Notes: a model not told the origin generated them from the letters alone. DNA of 39,329 nucleotides from Verrucomicrobia subdivision 6 bacterium (GCA_947442065.1 CANEUY010000005.1:1-39329), one strand, 5' to 3'; counted from the first letter of the stretch, positions 19,519 to 30,006 are shown. Numbers and translations are program-made.

Positions 19519-20895
19519 ATGTCCCTTTCCCTTCAGCCCAGCCTGCGTCAGACGACCTCGATCTCCCCCCAGATCCAGCAGTCTCTCCAGCTCCTCCAGA
19601 CTCCCGCTCTGGAATTGCAGACCCTTCTGCACACGGAACTTCAGACCAATCCTGTTCTTGAGGAGGAACTCCCCCCCGCCGAAACCCCCGAAACCACCGA
19701 CCCCGAACAGGAGGACGAAGATCCGCTGGGCCAAAACTTGGATTGGCCCGTCTCCTCCTCCCGGCCGGATCGTCCCCGACTCGACCCCCGCCAAGCCCTC
19801 CTCGAATCCAAAGTCCTTCCCGAATCCCTCACGGATCATCTTGTCTCTCAACTGGCCCTTTCGGCTGCCGACCCCGCCGTTCGACAGGCCGCCACGGAAA
19901 TCATCGGAAACCTCGATGAAGACGGATTTCTTCGTGCCGAACTTTCGGACATCACCTCCGCCACCGGGGTCTCTCCGGAAGTCGTCCAACAAGCCCTCAC
20001 CCTGGTCCAGTCGTTCCACCCCCCCGGCATCGCCGCCCGATCCCTCCCGGAAGCTCTCCTCCTCCAACTTCAGTCCCGCGGGCGGGAGGATTTCCTCGAA
20101 GCCCGGATCGTCCAACACCACTTTGACCTTTTGGGAAAACGTAAGTTTTCCGAAATTTCCTCCGCTCTGGGTGTCCCCGTGGATTCCGTCCACGCGGCCG
20201 CCGAAGCCATCGCGCGCCTCTCGCCGCGTCCGGGAGCGGCTTTTGCCCCCGACCGGCCGGATCTCGTGGTCCGGCCCGAAGCCTCTTTCGTCCGGGACGG
20301 TGAACGATGGGTTCCCCAACTGGAAAACGATCTCCTGCCCCGCCTCCGGATCAGCGATACGTACAAGGACCTGATGGGGGACGAATCCGCCGACTCCCAA
20401 ACCCGTTCTTATCTCAAGGAGCGGATCCGCTCCGCCCGCTTTCTCCTTCATTCCCTCGAACGCCGCCAGGAAACCCTGCAAAAACTTCTCGAGGTGATTG
20501 CCCTGCGGCAGGCGGACTATTTCTCCCAAGGCACCTCCGCCCTCCGTCCCCTCACCATGCATGAAGTCGCCGATCAGGTGGGCGTTCACGAAACCACCAT
20601 CGGCCGGGCGGTGGCCAACAAATACGTCCGTACCCCCCACGGGGTGGTCCCCCTCCGTTTCTTTTTTGCGACCGGTTTGGGCGGGGACAGTGGATTCGGT
20701 CCTGCGGTTGCCAACACCCAGGCGAAAGAAGTCCTCGCTGAAATCGTCGCCCGGGAAACTTCCGGAAAACCGTACTCGGATGCCGCCTTGGAAGAGATGC
20801 TCCGCGAACGGGGTATCCCCATCGCCCGCCGGACCATTGCCAAATACCGGACCGAACTGGGCATCCTTCCCGCCCACCTCCGCCGACGTTCATGA
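19519..20895 (+). CDS. rpoN: RNA polymerase sigma-54 factor
   Basis: LRQTTSISPQIQQSLQLLQTPALELQ region I; VHETTIGRAVANKYVRTPHGV; RpoN box ARRTIAKYRTELGI. Confidence 0.97.
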   Translation: MSLSLQPSLRQTTSISPQIQQSLQLLQTPALELQTLLHTELQTNPVLEEELPPAETPETTDPEQEDEDPLGQNLDWPVSSSRPDRPRLDPRQALLESKVLPESLTDHLVSQLALSAADPAVRQAATEIIGNLDEDGFLRAELSDITSATGVSPEVVQQALTLVQSFHPPGIAARSLPEALLLQLQSRGREDFLEARIVQHHFDLLGKRKFSEISSALGVPVDSVHAAAEAIARLSPRPGAAFAPDRPDLVVRPEASFVRDGERWVPQLENDLLPRLRISDTYKDLMGDESADSQTRSYLKERIRSARFLLHSLERRQETLQKLLEVIALRQADYFSQGTSALRPLTMHEVADQVGVHETTIGRAVANKYVRTPHGVVPLRFFFATGLGGDSGFGPAVANTQAKEVLAEIVARETSGKPYSDAALEEMLRERGIPIARRTIAKYRTELGILPAHLRRRS

Positions 20896-21701
20896 CGGCC
20901 TCTCTCGTCGCACTCCCCACCGTATTTTCCATCGGGCTTCAACGCCAATTGGCGTATCGCTGGAACTACCTTCTCCGCGCTCTTTTCAGCGCAATGCCCC
21001 TTCTTGTTTCCTGGGTTTTCTGGAAGGCGGTTTTCCAGGGAAAAGAAACCGTCGGATCTTACACCCTCGCCGGTCTCCTCACCTATTACGCCGTTCTCCT
21101 CGTGGTCGAGGCCGTCAGCTCCCCCGCCGATGATGATTTTCAAATCTCCCGGGAAATTCGCGAGGGAATGCTCAACTCCATCCTGCTTCGCCCCCTTCCT
21201 TACGGACTTTACCGCGGAGCCCTCTTTCTTGCCGGGCGCTGCGCCTACCTCACGGCCGCCGTCCTGCCCGTTGCCCTCTGCTTTTTTCTTCTTTCCCGGG
21301 TTGTTCCGCTTGAACTGCATTCCCTCGATTGGATCCACGGGATCCCCGCCCTGATCGGATCCGCTCTTCTTCAATTCAGCCTGACCCTCTGTCTCTCCCT
21401 CGTCTCCTTTTGGCTCCTGGATATCAGCGCCCTCATCTTTCTCGTCTACTCCCTCGAATTTCTCGCCGGCGGGCATGTCTTTCCCCTCGACCTGCTTCCC
21501 GCTCCGCTTTTCACCGCCGCCCGGATTCTCCCCTTTGCGTACGAGTACTGGTTCCCGGCCGCTTCGCTTTGCGGAACCATCCCCCGGGAAGCTTGGATGG
21601 CGGGGCTCGGCATGCAGTTTGGCTGGGCCGGATTTTTTCTTCTTTTCGCGGCTTTCCTGTGGAAAGCCGGTCTCCGCAAATACACCGCCGCCGGAGGCTG
21701 A
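20892..21701 (+). CDS. ABC-2 type permease (COG4587-like)
   Basis: Six-TM protein; FWKAVFQGK...YYAVLLVVEAV, ISREIREGMLNSILLRPLPY; ATGA overlap with rpoN. Confidence 0.8.
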   Translation: MTASLVALPTVFSIGLQRQLAYRWNYLLRALFSAMPLLVSWVFWKAVFQGKETVGSYTLAGLLTYYAVLLVVEAVSSPADDDFQISREIREGMLNSILLRPLPYGLYRGALFLAGRCAYLTAAVLPVALCFFLLSRVVPLELHSLDWIHGIPALIGSALLQFSLTLCLSLVSFWLLDISALIFLVYSLEFLAGGHVFPLDLLPAPLFTAARILPFAYEYWFPAASLCGTIPREAWMAGLGMQFGWAGFFLLFAAFLWKAGLRKYTAAGG

Positions 21702-21704
21702 ACC

Positions 21705-22502
21705 ATGGCCACTCCCTTCCATCTCGTCCGTCTCTGGCTCATCCAGCTCCGCTACGCCGCAAGCCGCGAACTTGCTTTCCGGGCCAATTTTTTCGCCTGG
21801 GTCGTCGTGGAACTGGCTTGGTTCGTCCTGCAACTCGCTTTTGTCGGTGTCGTCTACCAACACGTGGAGAGCGTCGCCGGATGGAGCCGCCAGGAAATGA
21901 TCGTCCTGGTCGCCACCAACCAGCTCATTCAACAAATCTTCACCGCATTTCTCATGCCCGGGCTGGTGAAACTCCCCGAACTTGTTCGGGAGGGAAAATT
22001 GGATTTCGTCCTTCTCAAACCCGCCCCTCCCCAATTTCTTGTCAGCACCTCCCATCTCGAAATTGGACCTCTCGCAAATGCCGCCATCGCCGCGGTGGTC
22101 GGAATTCTGGCCCTCCATGATTTGCATATCACCCCCACCCTTCCCTCCCTTCTGGCTTATCTCCTCCTTGTTCTGGCCGGTCTTTTGACTCACTACGCCC
22201 TGTTACTCGGCTTGGTCTCCCTCACCTTTTGGATCATCCAGGCCGAGTCCGTCCTCCTCGGTTATTACAGCATCTTCCAGGTTGCTCGACTCCCCCGGGA
22301 AGCTGCCACGGGTTGGTTCCGTATTCTTTTCACCTTGGTCCTGCCCCTTCTCCTGGTGGCCAATATCCCCGCCGCAACACTGATCCGGGGCCTGCAACCC
22401 TCTTCCATCCTTCTCCTCCTCGTCACCTGCCTTACCGCCGCGTTCGCTTCCTCTTTTTTCTTTCATCTGGGTCTGCGCCGCTATCAGAGCGCTTCGAGTT
22501 GA
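21705..22502 (+). CDS. ABC-2 type permease (COG3694-like)
   Basis: Multi-TM; LVREGKLDFVLLKPAPPQFLVS; paired with the preceding permease. Confidence 0.8.
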   Translation: MATPFHLVRLWLIQLRYAASRELAFRANFFAWVVVELAWFVLQLAFVGVVYQHVESVAGWSRQEMIVLVATNQLIQQIFTAFLMPGLVKLPELVREGKLDFVLLKPAPPQFLVSTSHLEIGPLANAAIAAVVGILALHDLHITPTLPSLLAYLLLVLAGLLTHYALLLGLVSLTFWIIQAESVLLGYYSIFQVARLPREAATGWFRILFTLVLPLLLVANIPAATLIRGLQPSSILLLLVTCLTAAFASSFFFHLGLRRYQSASS

Positions 22503-22536
22503 GAAAAGGTCTGAAAACAGGCTATTCTGCCTGTCC

Positions 22537-22929
22537 ATGGCCAAAACCTCGATCCGGGTGACCCACCCCCGCCGCTTGCCCGAAACGGTGCAAACCCTTC
22601 GCCGACTCGGCATTCCCTGCTCCTCCTCCGACGCAGCCCTTCTCACCATCTCTTCGGTTCCCGAAAAAAAATCTTCCGGATCTGCAAAAGGGATTGGCCG
22701 GGTTCCCTCTCTTCTCGTCCCTTACTCCACCACCCCGGAAAAAACCCTCGCCCTTTTGCGCAAACTCGGTGCCTCTTCCCCCGGTCCCTTCTTTGCCGCC
22801 GGGAAGGCCGGAGCCATCAACGCCGCCCTCTTTGCCGCCGCCTGCCTCGCCCCCCGCCATCCAAAAATCCGCCGGGCCCTCGACCTCTTTCGTTCCCGCC
22901 AAACCAACTCCGTTCCCCAAAAACCATGA
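22537..22929 (+). CDS. Short PurE-like protein, divergent or truncated
   Basis: C-terminal FFAAGKAGAINAALFAAACLAPRHPKIRRALDLFR resembles the PurE C-terminal IGKAGAxNAALLAAxILA...L; N-terminal GSxSD region not recognised. Confidence 0.6.
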   Translation: MAKTSIRVTHPRRLPETVQTLRRLGIPCSSSDAALLTISSVPEKKSSGSAKGIGRVPSLLVPYSTTPEKTLALLRKLGASSPGPFFAAGKAGAINAALFAAACLAPRHPKIRRALDLFRSRQTNSVPQKP

Positions 22930-24026
22930 TCCGCCCAAATCCCAATTCCTACGTCGCCGGACTGGAACCCTACGAACCGGGTCGCCCCATCACGGATGTC
23001 GCCCGCGAACATGGCCTCGATCCATCCCGAATTGCGAAACTTGCCTCAAACGAGAATCCTCTCGGACCCTCCCTACGCGCACTTCAGGCCATCCGGAACT
23101 CCCTTGAGCACACCCACCTCTATCCCGACGGCGCCGGTCTCGCCCTTCGCGACGCCATTGCCCAAGCCCACGGGCTCACCCGCGACCATGTGATTCTGGG
23201 TTGCGGTTCGAATGAAATTATTGAGTTCTGCTACCACGCCTACACCCAACCCGGTCAGGGCAGGGTTCTTGCTTCCGCCTATGCGTTCGCCGTCTACGGC
23301 CTCATGGCCCGTCTTTTTGGAATTCCCTTTGAAGAGGTCCCCGACCGCAATTTCCATCATGACCTCGCCGGATTTTCCGCCCGCTTGAAGGAGGATGTCC
23401 GACTGGTCTTCCTGGCTTCTCCCAACAACCCCACCGGGACCCGCATCCCCAACGCAGAACTCACCGCGTTCGTGGAAAAATTCCCCGCCGGCCCCCTGCT
23501 TGTCCTCGACGAGGCCTATTACGAGTTCATCCCCGAACCCCCTCCCTCCATCCGCTGGGTGAAAGAAGGTCGCCCTCTGGTGGTTCTCCGAACTTTTTCC
23601 AAAGTCCAAGGCCTGGCCGGACTTCGCATCGGCTACGGACTGGCGCATCCGGAGATTGCGGCGGTTCTGCAAAAATCCAGGCAACCCTTCAACACTTCTT
23701 CCCCCGCCCAAGCCGCTGCGTTGGCCGCTCTGGCCGACACGGAACATGTCCGCCAAACCGTTGCCCTGACTGATGCCGGTCGTGACCGGCTCCACAACTT
23801 CCTTAAAAACCTCCAGCTCCGCTTTCTGCCCGGCACCGGCAACTTTGTCATGGTCGAAGTTGGCGACGGAGATGCCGTTTTCCGCAACCTGCAAAAACAC
23901 GGAATCATTGTTCGTCCCCTCCGCAGTTACCGCCTGCCCACCTGGATCCGCATTTCGATCGGCACGCCGGAACAGATGACCCGGCTGGAGGAAATTCTTC
24001 CAAAAGTCCTTCCCGCCAAAAAATGA
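22926..24026 (+). CDS. hisC: Histidinol-phosphate aminotransferase
   Basis: KLASNENPLGPS, ASPNNPTGT, LDEAYYEF, RTFSKVQGLAGLRIGYG. Confidence 0.94.
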   Translation: MIRPNPNSYVAGLEPYEPGRPITDVAREHGLDPSRIAKLASNENPLGPSLRALQAIRNSLEHTHLYPDGAGLALRDAIAQAHGLTRDHVILGCGSNEIIEFCYHAYTQPGQGRVLASAYAFAVYGLMARLFGIPFEEVPDRNFHHDLAGFSARLKEDVRLVFLASPNNPTGTRIPNAELTAFVEKFPAGPLLVLDEAYYEFIPEPPPSIRWVKEGRPLVVLRTFSKVQGLAGLRIGYGLAHPEIAAVLQKSRQPFNTSSPAQAAALAALADTEHVRQTVALTDAGRDRLHNFLKNLQLRFLPGTGNFVMVEVGDGDAVFRNLQKHGIIVRPLRSYRLPTWIRISIGTPEQMTRLEEILPKVLPAKK

Positions 24027-24865
24027 ATCCCGCAAAAATCACCGTCCTGGCCCCGGGACTGATCGGTGGATCCGTGGCTCTCGCCGCCACCCGTGCGTTC
24101 CCAAAAGCCAAAATCACCATCTGGACCCGCCGGGCCGAATCGCTTCCCTCCATCCAAGCCACCCTTCCTCATGCCGAGGCGGGCACCGATCTGTCCCTCG
24201 TCTCCGGTTCCGATCTTGTGGTCCTGGGAGCGCCGCCCTCAGCCCTCGGAACACTGACCCTCTCTCTTCTTCCGTTTCTCTCCTCCACCACCCTCGTCAC
24301 GGATGTTTCCAGCATCAAAGAGTCGGTCGAAAAATCGGTCGCTTCCATTCTTCAGGGCAAAGCCCGTTGGATCGGTTCCCATCCCATGGCCGGATCGGAG
24401 GAATCCGGAATCCGGGCGGCTCGCCCCGACCTTTTTCAAAAAGCTCCCGTGATTCTCACGCCGACCTCGTCCACAACGGCCGAAACCCTGCGGGATGCCA
24501 CCTCGTTCTGGCAGGCCCTTGGCGGGCGTGTCCTCTCCATGACCCCTGCGGACCACGATCAGCAGGTCGCGCGCATCAGCCACCTGCCGCACTTCATCGC
24601 CACCACCCTCGTTTTGGCTGCCGGGAGCGATTCCCTTTCCCTCGCGGGCTCCGGCTATCGCGATACCACCCGCGTGGCAGCCGGCCCCTCCTCCCTTTGG
24701 GCTGAAATTCTCATCGGAAATCAAAGTCAGGTGCTTGCTTCGCTGAAAAATTTCCGCACCTCGCTCGAAAGCCTTACTTCCGCCCTTGAAAAAGGCGAAG
24801 CCGGCGCGCTGACCAAGATTTTGGATGATGCCGCCAAAATTCGGCGCACTCTTCCCACTTCATGA
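24023..24865 (+). CDS. tyrA: Prephenate dehydrogenase
   Basis: APGLIGGSVALAATRAFP, LVTDVSSIKESV, GSHPMAGSEESGIRAA, HDQQVARISHLPHFIA. Confidence 0.93.
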   Translation: MNPAKITVLAPGLIGGSVALAATRAFPKAKITIWTRRAESLPSIQATLPHAEAGTDLSLVSGSDLVVLGAPPSALGTLTLSLLPFLSSTTLVTDVSSIKESVEKSVASILQGKARWIGSHPMAGSEESGIRAARPDLFQKAPVILTPTSSTTAETLRDATSFWQALGGRVLSMTPADHDQQVARISHLPHFIATTLVLAAGSDSLSLAGSGYRDTTRVAAGPSSLWAEILIGNQSQVLASLKNFRTSLESLTSALEKGEAGALTKILDDAAKIRRTLPTS

Positions 24866-26157
24866 GCAACCTGGAAATCCGCCCCATCCGCCGTCTCGAC
24901 GCCGAGTTTTCCGTTCCCGGGGACAAAAGCATTTCGCACCGCGGCATCATGCTGGGGGGACTCGCCGCCGGGACGACCCGCCTCCGTGGTTTCCTTCCCG
25001 GAGAAGATTGTCTCTCCACGCTGCACGCCCTGCAGGCCCTCGGCTGCCGGGTGGATCGCGTGGCTCCCGACGAAGTTCTCATCGAAGGCCGCGGCGCCAA
25101 ACTTCTGGCTCCCGCCGAACCGATCGATTGCGGCAACAGCGGGACCACCATGCGGCTGCTTTCCGGGGTCGTCGCCGGATTTCCCTTCACCACACGGCTT
25201 TTCGGGGACGCATCCCTCACCCGCCGGCCCATGGGCCGGATTGCCGAACCCCTCCGTCAGTTTGGCGCGGAAATTCTGTGCGAAGGATCGGGAGACCGTC
25301 CCCCGCTCACCATCCGCGGGACCCAACTTCGGGCGATCGATTTCACCAGCAAGGTCGCCAGTGCCCAGGTGAAGTCCTGCATCCTTCTCGCCGCTCTTCA
25401 GGCCTCGGGAAAAACCACTTTTCGTGAGCCCATCCTCTCCCGCGACCACACGGAACGCCTCCTCCCGGCCTTCGGAGCCAGTTTCCGCACGGAGAAACAA
25501 ACACTCATCCTCCATGGTCCGCAACGACTCGAGGGTACGGAACTCGATGTGCCTGGGGATTTTTCTTCCGCCGCTTTCTGGATGGTCCTCGCGGCCGGCC
25601 TGCCCGGAGCCAGGCTGACCCTTCGCCGGGTCGGCCTCAACCCCACCCGTACCGCCCTCATCTCTGCCCTCCTCCGCATGGGAGCTGGACTGGTCGAAAT
25701 GGTGGAGCAACCCAGCCCCGAACCCATGGGAACCATTTCTGTCCAAGGAGGCTCCCCCCTGAAGCCCACCACCGTGTCCGGAAAAGAAATTCCCAATCTG
25801 ATCGATGAAATTCCGATTCTGGCCGTCGCCGCCGCCTTGGCAAAAGGCACGACGGAAATCCGTGATGCCGCCGAACTTCGTCACAAGGAAAGCGATCGCC
25901 TGGCCGTCGTTACGAAAAATCTCCGGCTCTTTGGCGTGCCGGTTGAAGAACGGCCCGACGGACTACTGATCGAGGGGGGATGCTCCTTGATCGGCGCCGA
26001 AGTGGAAAGTCACGGGGATCATCGCATCGCAATGTCCGCCGCCATCCTCGGCTTGCTGGCCAAGGGTCGCACGCTGGTGAAGGACACGGCGTGCATCGAA
26101 ACCAGCTACCCTGGATTTGCGAAACAGATCGGTCTGCTCCAGGAAGCAGGCCGCTGA
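24862..26157 (+). CDS. aroA: 3-phosphoshikimate 1-carboxyvinyltransferase (EPSP synthase)
   Basis: VPGDKSISHRGIMLGGLAAG, IDCGNSGTTMRLLSGVVAG, LRHKESDRLAVV, GDHRIAMSAAILGLLA. Confidence 0.97.
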   Translation: MSNLEIRPIRRLDAEFSVPGDKSISHRGIMLGGLAAGTTRLRGFLPGEDCLSTLHALQALGCRVDRVAPDEVLIEGRGAKLLAPAEPIDCGNSGTTMRLLSGVVAGFPFTTRLFGDASLTRRPMGRIAEPLRQFGAEILCEGSGDRPPLTIRGTQLRAIDFTSKVASAQVKSCILLAALQASGKTTFREPILSRDHTERLLPAFGASFRTEKQTLILHGPQRLEGTELDVPGDFSSAAFWMVLAAGLPGARLTLRRVGLNPTRTALISALLRMGAGLVEMVEQPSPEPMGTISVQGGSPLKPTTVSGKEIPNLIDEIPILAVAAALAKGTTEIRDAAELRHKESDRLAVVTKNLRLFGVPVEERPDGLLIEGGCSLIGAEVESHGDHRIAMSAAILGLLAKGRTLVKDTACIETSYPGFAKQIGLLQEAGR

Positions 26158-26160
26158 ATC

Positions 26161-26817
26161 ATGCTCCATCCGGTCATCTGCCTCGACGGCCCCGCCGCCT
26201 CCGGCAAAAGCACCGTTGCCCGTCTCGTCGCCCGGGATCTGGGTTATGTTTATGTCGACACCGGCGCCATGTACCGGGCCTTCACTTTTCTCACATTGGA
26301 AGCCGGTCACGATCCGGCTTCCCGTTCCCGCATGAAGGAGCTTCTCGCGAAGGTGGATTTCCATGCCGACATCCAAAACGGGGAAATCGCCCTGCGCGAA
26401 GGCACCCGCGACCTTACCCCGCACATCCGGCTTCCTGAAGTGAATGCCGCGGTTTCGATCGTCTCCGCCCTGCCTGAAATCCGCGAACACCTCGTCAATC
26501 TTCAGCGCAAACTGCGCCTCTCCGCCCCCTTGGTCATGGAAGGACGCGACATCGGCACGGTGGTCTGTTCCGACAGCCCCTTTAAATATTTCATCGATGC
26601 CTGTCCGAAGGTCCGGGCCGAACGCCGGCGCAAACAAGGGGAAAAGGACAATTTGGCCGCACGCGACAAACTCGATTCCTCCCGTTCAGCCGCCCCCCTG
26701 CTCCGCGCCGCCGATGCCGTTCTCCTCGACAGCGGTGAAAACGACGCCCGCGCACTGGCTGACCGCATTGTTCGGGAGGTGCGCGCCCGCCAGAATCCCG
26801 GCCCCTCTGTCCCATGA
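26161..26817 (+). CDS. cmk: Cytidylate kinase
   Basis: ICLDGPAASGKSTVARLVARDLGYVYVDTGAMYRAFTF; VMEGRDIGTVV. Confidence 0.96.
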   Translation: MLHPVICLDGPAASGKSTVARLVARDLGYVYVDTGAMYRAFTFLTLEAGHDPASRSRMKELLAKVDFHADIQNGEIALREGTRDLTPHIRLPEVNAAVSIVSALPEIREHLVNLQRKLRLSAPLVMEGRDIGTVVCSDSPFKYFIDACPKVRAERRRKQGEKDNLAARDKLDSSRSAAPLLRAADAVLLDSGENDARALADRIVREVRARQNPGPSVP

Positions 26818-27419
26818 AGGTCCGCCCCTTTTGGTTTCACCTCTGCCGACTGATCTCCCTCACCTTTTTTAAAATCTTCCACGGGCTCCGCACCCGGGGG
26901 TCCGACTCCCTTCCGGAAGGCCCGATCATTCTGGCCCCGAATCATGCCAGCTACCTGGATCCACCCGCCGTCGGGTGCAGCCTCCGGCGCGTCACCTTCT
27001 ATCTGGCCCGGCACACCCTCTTTGCACCCCCTGTGGGATCGTGGCTACTTCCTTCCATCGGCTCCATCCCGGTGAATCAGGAATCCCCCGGCCCTTCCTC
27101 CCTCAAAAACATTTTTGAAGTCCTGAAAAACAAGGGAACCCTTGTTCTCTTTCCCGAAGGAGGCCGTACGCTCGACGGAAATCTGGCGAAGGCCGAACCC
27201 GGAATCGGACTGATTGCCGCCCGGGCGAATGTTCCCGTGGTTCCCGTTCACATCATCGGAAGCCGGGAAGCCATGCCCCGGAACGGCGGTTGGCATCCGT
27301 TTCGCCCGATTCGCGTGGTTTATGGGTCACCGATGCATTTTTCTGGTGATCCAAAAAACAGGGAAGATTTTCAAAAATTTGCCGATGCCGTCATGGCGGC
27401 CATCAGCAAACTTTCCTGA
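26814..27419 (+). CDS. plsC: 1-acyl-sn-glycerol-3-phosphate acyltransferase
   Basis: NHASYLDPP (HX4D), FPEGGRTLDG, VPVVPVHIIGS. Confidence 0.93.
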   Translation: MKVRPFWFHLCRLISLTFFKIFHGLRTRGSDSLPEGPIILAPNHASYLDPPAVGCSLRRVTFYLARHTLFAPPVGSWLLPSIGSIPVNQESPGPSSLKNIFEVLKNKGTLVLFPEGGRTLDGNLAKAEPGIGLIAARANVPVVPVHIIGSREAMPRNGGWHPFRPIRVVYGSPMHFSGDPKNREDFQKFADAVMAAISKLS

Positions 27420-27469
27420 TTCCTTGCTCCGCAAAACCCCGGTTCACGCCCGGCAACCGCCGCGCCGGA

Positions 27470-28819
27470 TTAGTCCCAGAGCTTGTCGATCCCACGGCGA
27501 ACCGCGCCAAACAACTCGTCGATCTCCTTTTCTGTGATCACCAGAGGCGGGGCGAACGCCAGGAGATCACGGATTCCCCGCACAATGGCTCCCTCGGCCC
27601 GGACCTTTCCCGCCCCGGTAATGCCCAGGTTGATTCCGGGCTTCAGATCCTTTCTTCCCCCCTTGGGCAGAAGTTCCATCGCCCCGATCAAACCCACCCC
27701 CCGCACTTCCCCCACGGCGGGATGTCCGGCAAACTCCTGCAGCTTCTTTTGGAAATAGGGGCCGATCTTTTCTTGGGTTTTTTCCACCAGTTTTTCCTTC
27801 TCGATGATTTCCACATTAGCCAGACCGGCGGCCGCCGCGACAGGATGCCCCGAATAGGTGAATCCGTGTGCAAAATACCCGCCCTTCATCAACACATCGG
27901 CAATCGGTTGCGACACGACCGTCGCTCCCATCGAAATATATCCGCTGGTCAATCCTTTTGCCAAAATCATCAGATCCGGCTCGAGCGCCCACATTTCACT
28001 CGCAAACCAAGCGCCCAATCGTCCAAACGCGGTGATCACTTCATCCGCCACAAAAAGAATCTCGTACTCCCGGGCAAGCTTGCGCATCGCCGCCAGATAG
28101 CCCGGAGGCGGCACAATGACACCCCCCGCTCCCTGGACCGGCTCCAAAAACATCGCCCCGATCGTTTCCGGTCCCTCCTTCTCAATCAGTTTCCGGGTCG
28201 TCGCCACGCAATCCTGCCCATACGCCTCGGCTTCCTTTTCCCGCCCGACCGCATACGCATAAGGGGCGGGCGCATGCAGGAATCCCGGCAGCGGCAATCC
28301 GTAGGGAATCTGACAGTTCGGCAACCCCGTCATGCTGGCCGTGGCCAAGGTCACGCCATGGTAGGCATATTCGCGCGTCAGGATTTTCATCCGGTTCGGC
28401 TTGCCCTTCAGAATTTGATACTGACGAATGATTTTCAGCGCCGTCTCGTTCGCCTCAGATCCTGAATTGCTGAACACCACATAGTTGAGATCCCCTGGAG
28501 CCATCTGGCCCAATCGGTCCGCCAGACGCACCGCCGGCTCGGTCGTCGAATTGAAAAAGCTCGGGTAAAAGGAAAGTTCGGTCATCTGCTTCGTCACCGC
28601 ATCCACAATCTCCTTCCGTCCATACCCCACATTCACGCACCACAATCCCGCCAATCCATCCAGCAGGGTTCCTTCCTCCCCTTGGAGATACACCCCTTTG
28701 CCCCCCGTCAAAATATGCGTCCCGCCGGGATGCATTGCGGCATGATCCGTGAAGGGGTGCAGGTGATGGGCCCGATCCATCTTTCTCAGCTCTTCCAAAT
28801 GAGGAACAGAATTCGCCAT
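27470..28819 (-). CDS. Class III PLP aminotransferase (omega-amino acid/putrescine:pyruvate type)
   Basis: LDGLAGLWCVNVGYGRKEI, FSNSGSEANETALK, LFVADEVITAFGRLGAWFASE, LAKGLTSGYISMGA, FTYSGHPVAAAAGLANVEI. Confidence 0.9.
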   Translation of the reverse strand: MANSVPHLEELRKMDRAHHLHPFTDHAAMHPGGTHILTGGKGVYLQGEEGTLLDGLAGLWCVNVGYGRKEIVDAVTKQMTELSFYPSFFNSTTEPAVRLADRLGQMAPGDLNYVVFSNSGSEANETALKIIRQYQILKGKPNRMKILTREYAYHGVTLATASMTGLPNCQIPYGLPLPGFLHAPAPYAYAVGREKEAEAYGQDCVATTRKLIEKEGPETIGAMFLEPVQGAGGVIVPPPGYLAAMRKLAREYEILFVADEVITAFGRLGAWFASEMWALEPDLMILAKGLTSGYISMGATVVSQPIADVLMKGGYFAHGFTYSGHPVAAAAGLANVEIIEKEKLVEKTQEKIGPYFQKKLQEFAGHPAVGEVRGVGLIGAMELLPKGGRKDLKPGINLGITGAGKVRAEGAIVRGIRDLLAFAPPLVITEKEIDELFGAVRRGIDKLWD

Positions 28820-28905
28820 GCCAAAACTTAATCTTAAAACCGATTTCCCGCCAGCCCCTCATTTTCCTGACTCGCTCTAGGCAAAAACCGTTCTAAGTTT
28901 CTCGT

Positions 28906-30006
28906 ATGGTCATCGGGGTTCCGAAAGAGATCAAATCCCAGGAAGCGCGGGTGGCCCTTCTTCCCTCCGCCGTTTATCAGCTCATCCAACGCGGCCACCA
29001 AGTACTGGTGGAAAAAGAGGCGGGAGTCGGAGCCGGTTATCCGGACAAGGAATATGAACAGGCCGGAGCCAAAATGGTGACGGATCATGCCGCCCCCTTT
29101 GCCGCCGACCTCGTCGTCAAGGTGAAGGAGCCCCTGCCCGCGGAATATTCCCTCCTCCGTAAAAATCAGATCCTCTTCACATATCTTCATCTGGCGGCCG
29201 ACCTCACACTCACCCAGGCCCTCATGAAGTCCGGTGTCACTTCGGTCGCCTACGAAATGGTGACCCAAGGCCGGCGCCTCCCCCTTCTCGAACCCATGTC
29301 GGAAATCGCCGGCCGCATGTCAGTCATCGTCGGCGCCTACTTTTTGGCGAAGCACCGGGGAGGCAGCGGCGTTCTTCTCGGAGGCGTCCCGGGAGTTCTC
29401 CCGGGTCGCGTCGTCGTCATCGGGGGAGGCACCTCCGGAATCAACGCCGCCCGCATGGCCACCGGACTGGGCGCGGATGTCACCATCCTCGAGGTGGATC
29501 TGGAACGCATGCGCTTTCTCGATATCACCATGCACACTGCCCACACTCTTTTCTCCAGCCAGGCCCATCTCGACGAACTTCTTCCCCACGTCGATCTCCT
29601 CATCGCAGCCGTCCTTGTCCCGGGAGCCAAAGCCCCCAAGCTCGTCACCCGTGCCATGCTCCGGCGCATGCGCCCCGGCAGTGTGCTCGTGGATATCGCC
29701 ATCGATCAGGGCGGTTGCGCCGAAACCTCCCGCCCGACAACCCACGACAATCCCGTCTATGTGGAGGAAGGGGTGCTTCACTACTGCGTCGCCAACATGC
29801 CCGGCGCCTATGCCCGTACCGCCACCCAGGCCCTCACCAACGTCACTTACCCCTACATTGAACTGATCGCCGATCAGGGACTCGCCGGTGCCTGCGGTCG
29901 CCAACCCGGCCTGCTCACGGGCATCAGCACCCAGGATGGCCAGCTCACCTGTTCGGTCGTCGCCGCCGCCCACAAACTTCCCCACCAAGCCCCCGTTTTC
30001 GTTTGA
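28906..30006 (+). CDS. ald: Alanine dehydrogenase
   Basis: [108 protein letters not shown]. Confidence 0.97.
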   Translation: MVIGVPKEIKSQEARVALLPSAVYQLIQRGHQVLVEKEAGVGAGYPDKEYEQAGAKMVTDHAAPFAADLVVKVKEPLPAEYSLLRKNQILFTYLHLAADLTLTQALMKSGVTSVAYEMVTQGRRLPLLEPMSEIAGRMSVIVGAYFLAKHRGGSGVLLGGVPGVLPGRVVVIGGGTSGINAARMATGLGADVTILEVDLERMRFLDITMHTAHTLFSSQAHLDELLPHVDLLIAAVLVPGAKAPKLVTRAMLRRMRPGSVLVDIAIDQGGCAETSRPTTHDNPVYVEEGVLHYCVANMPGAYARTATQALTNVTYPYIELIADQGLAGACGRQPGLLTGISTQDGQLTCSVVAAAHKLPHQAPVFV

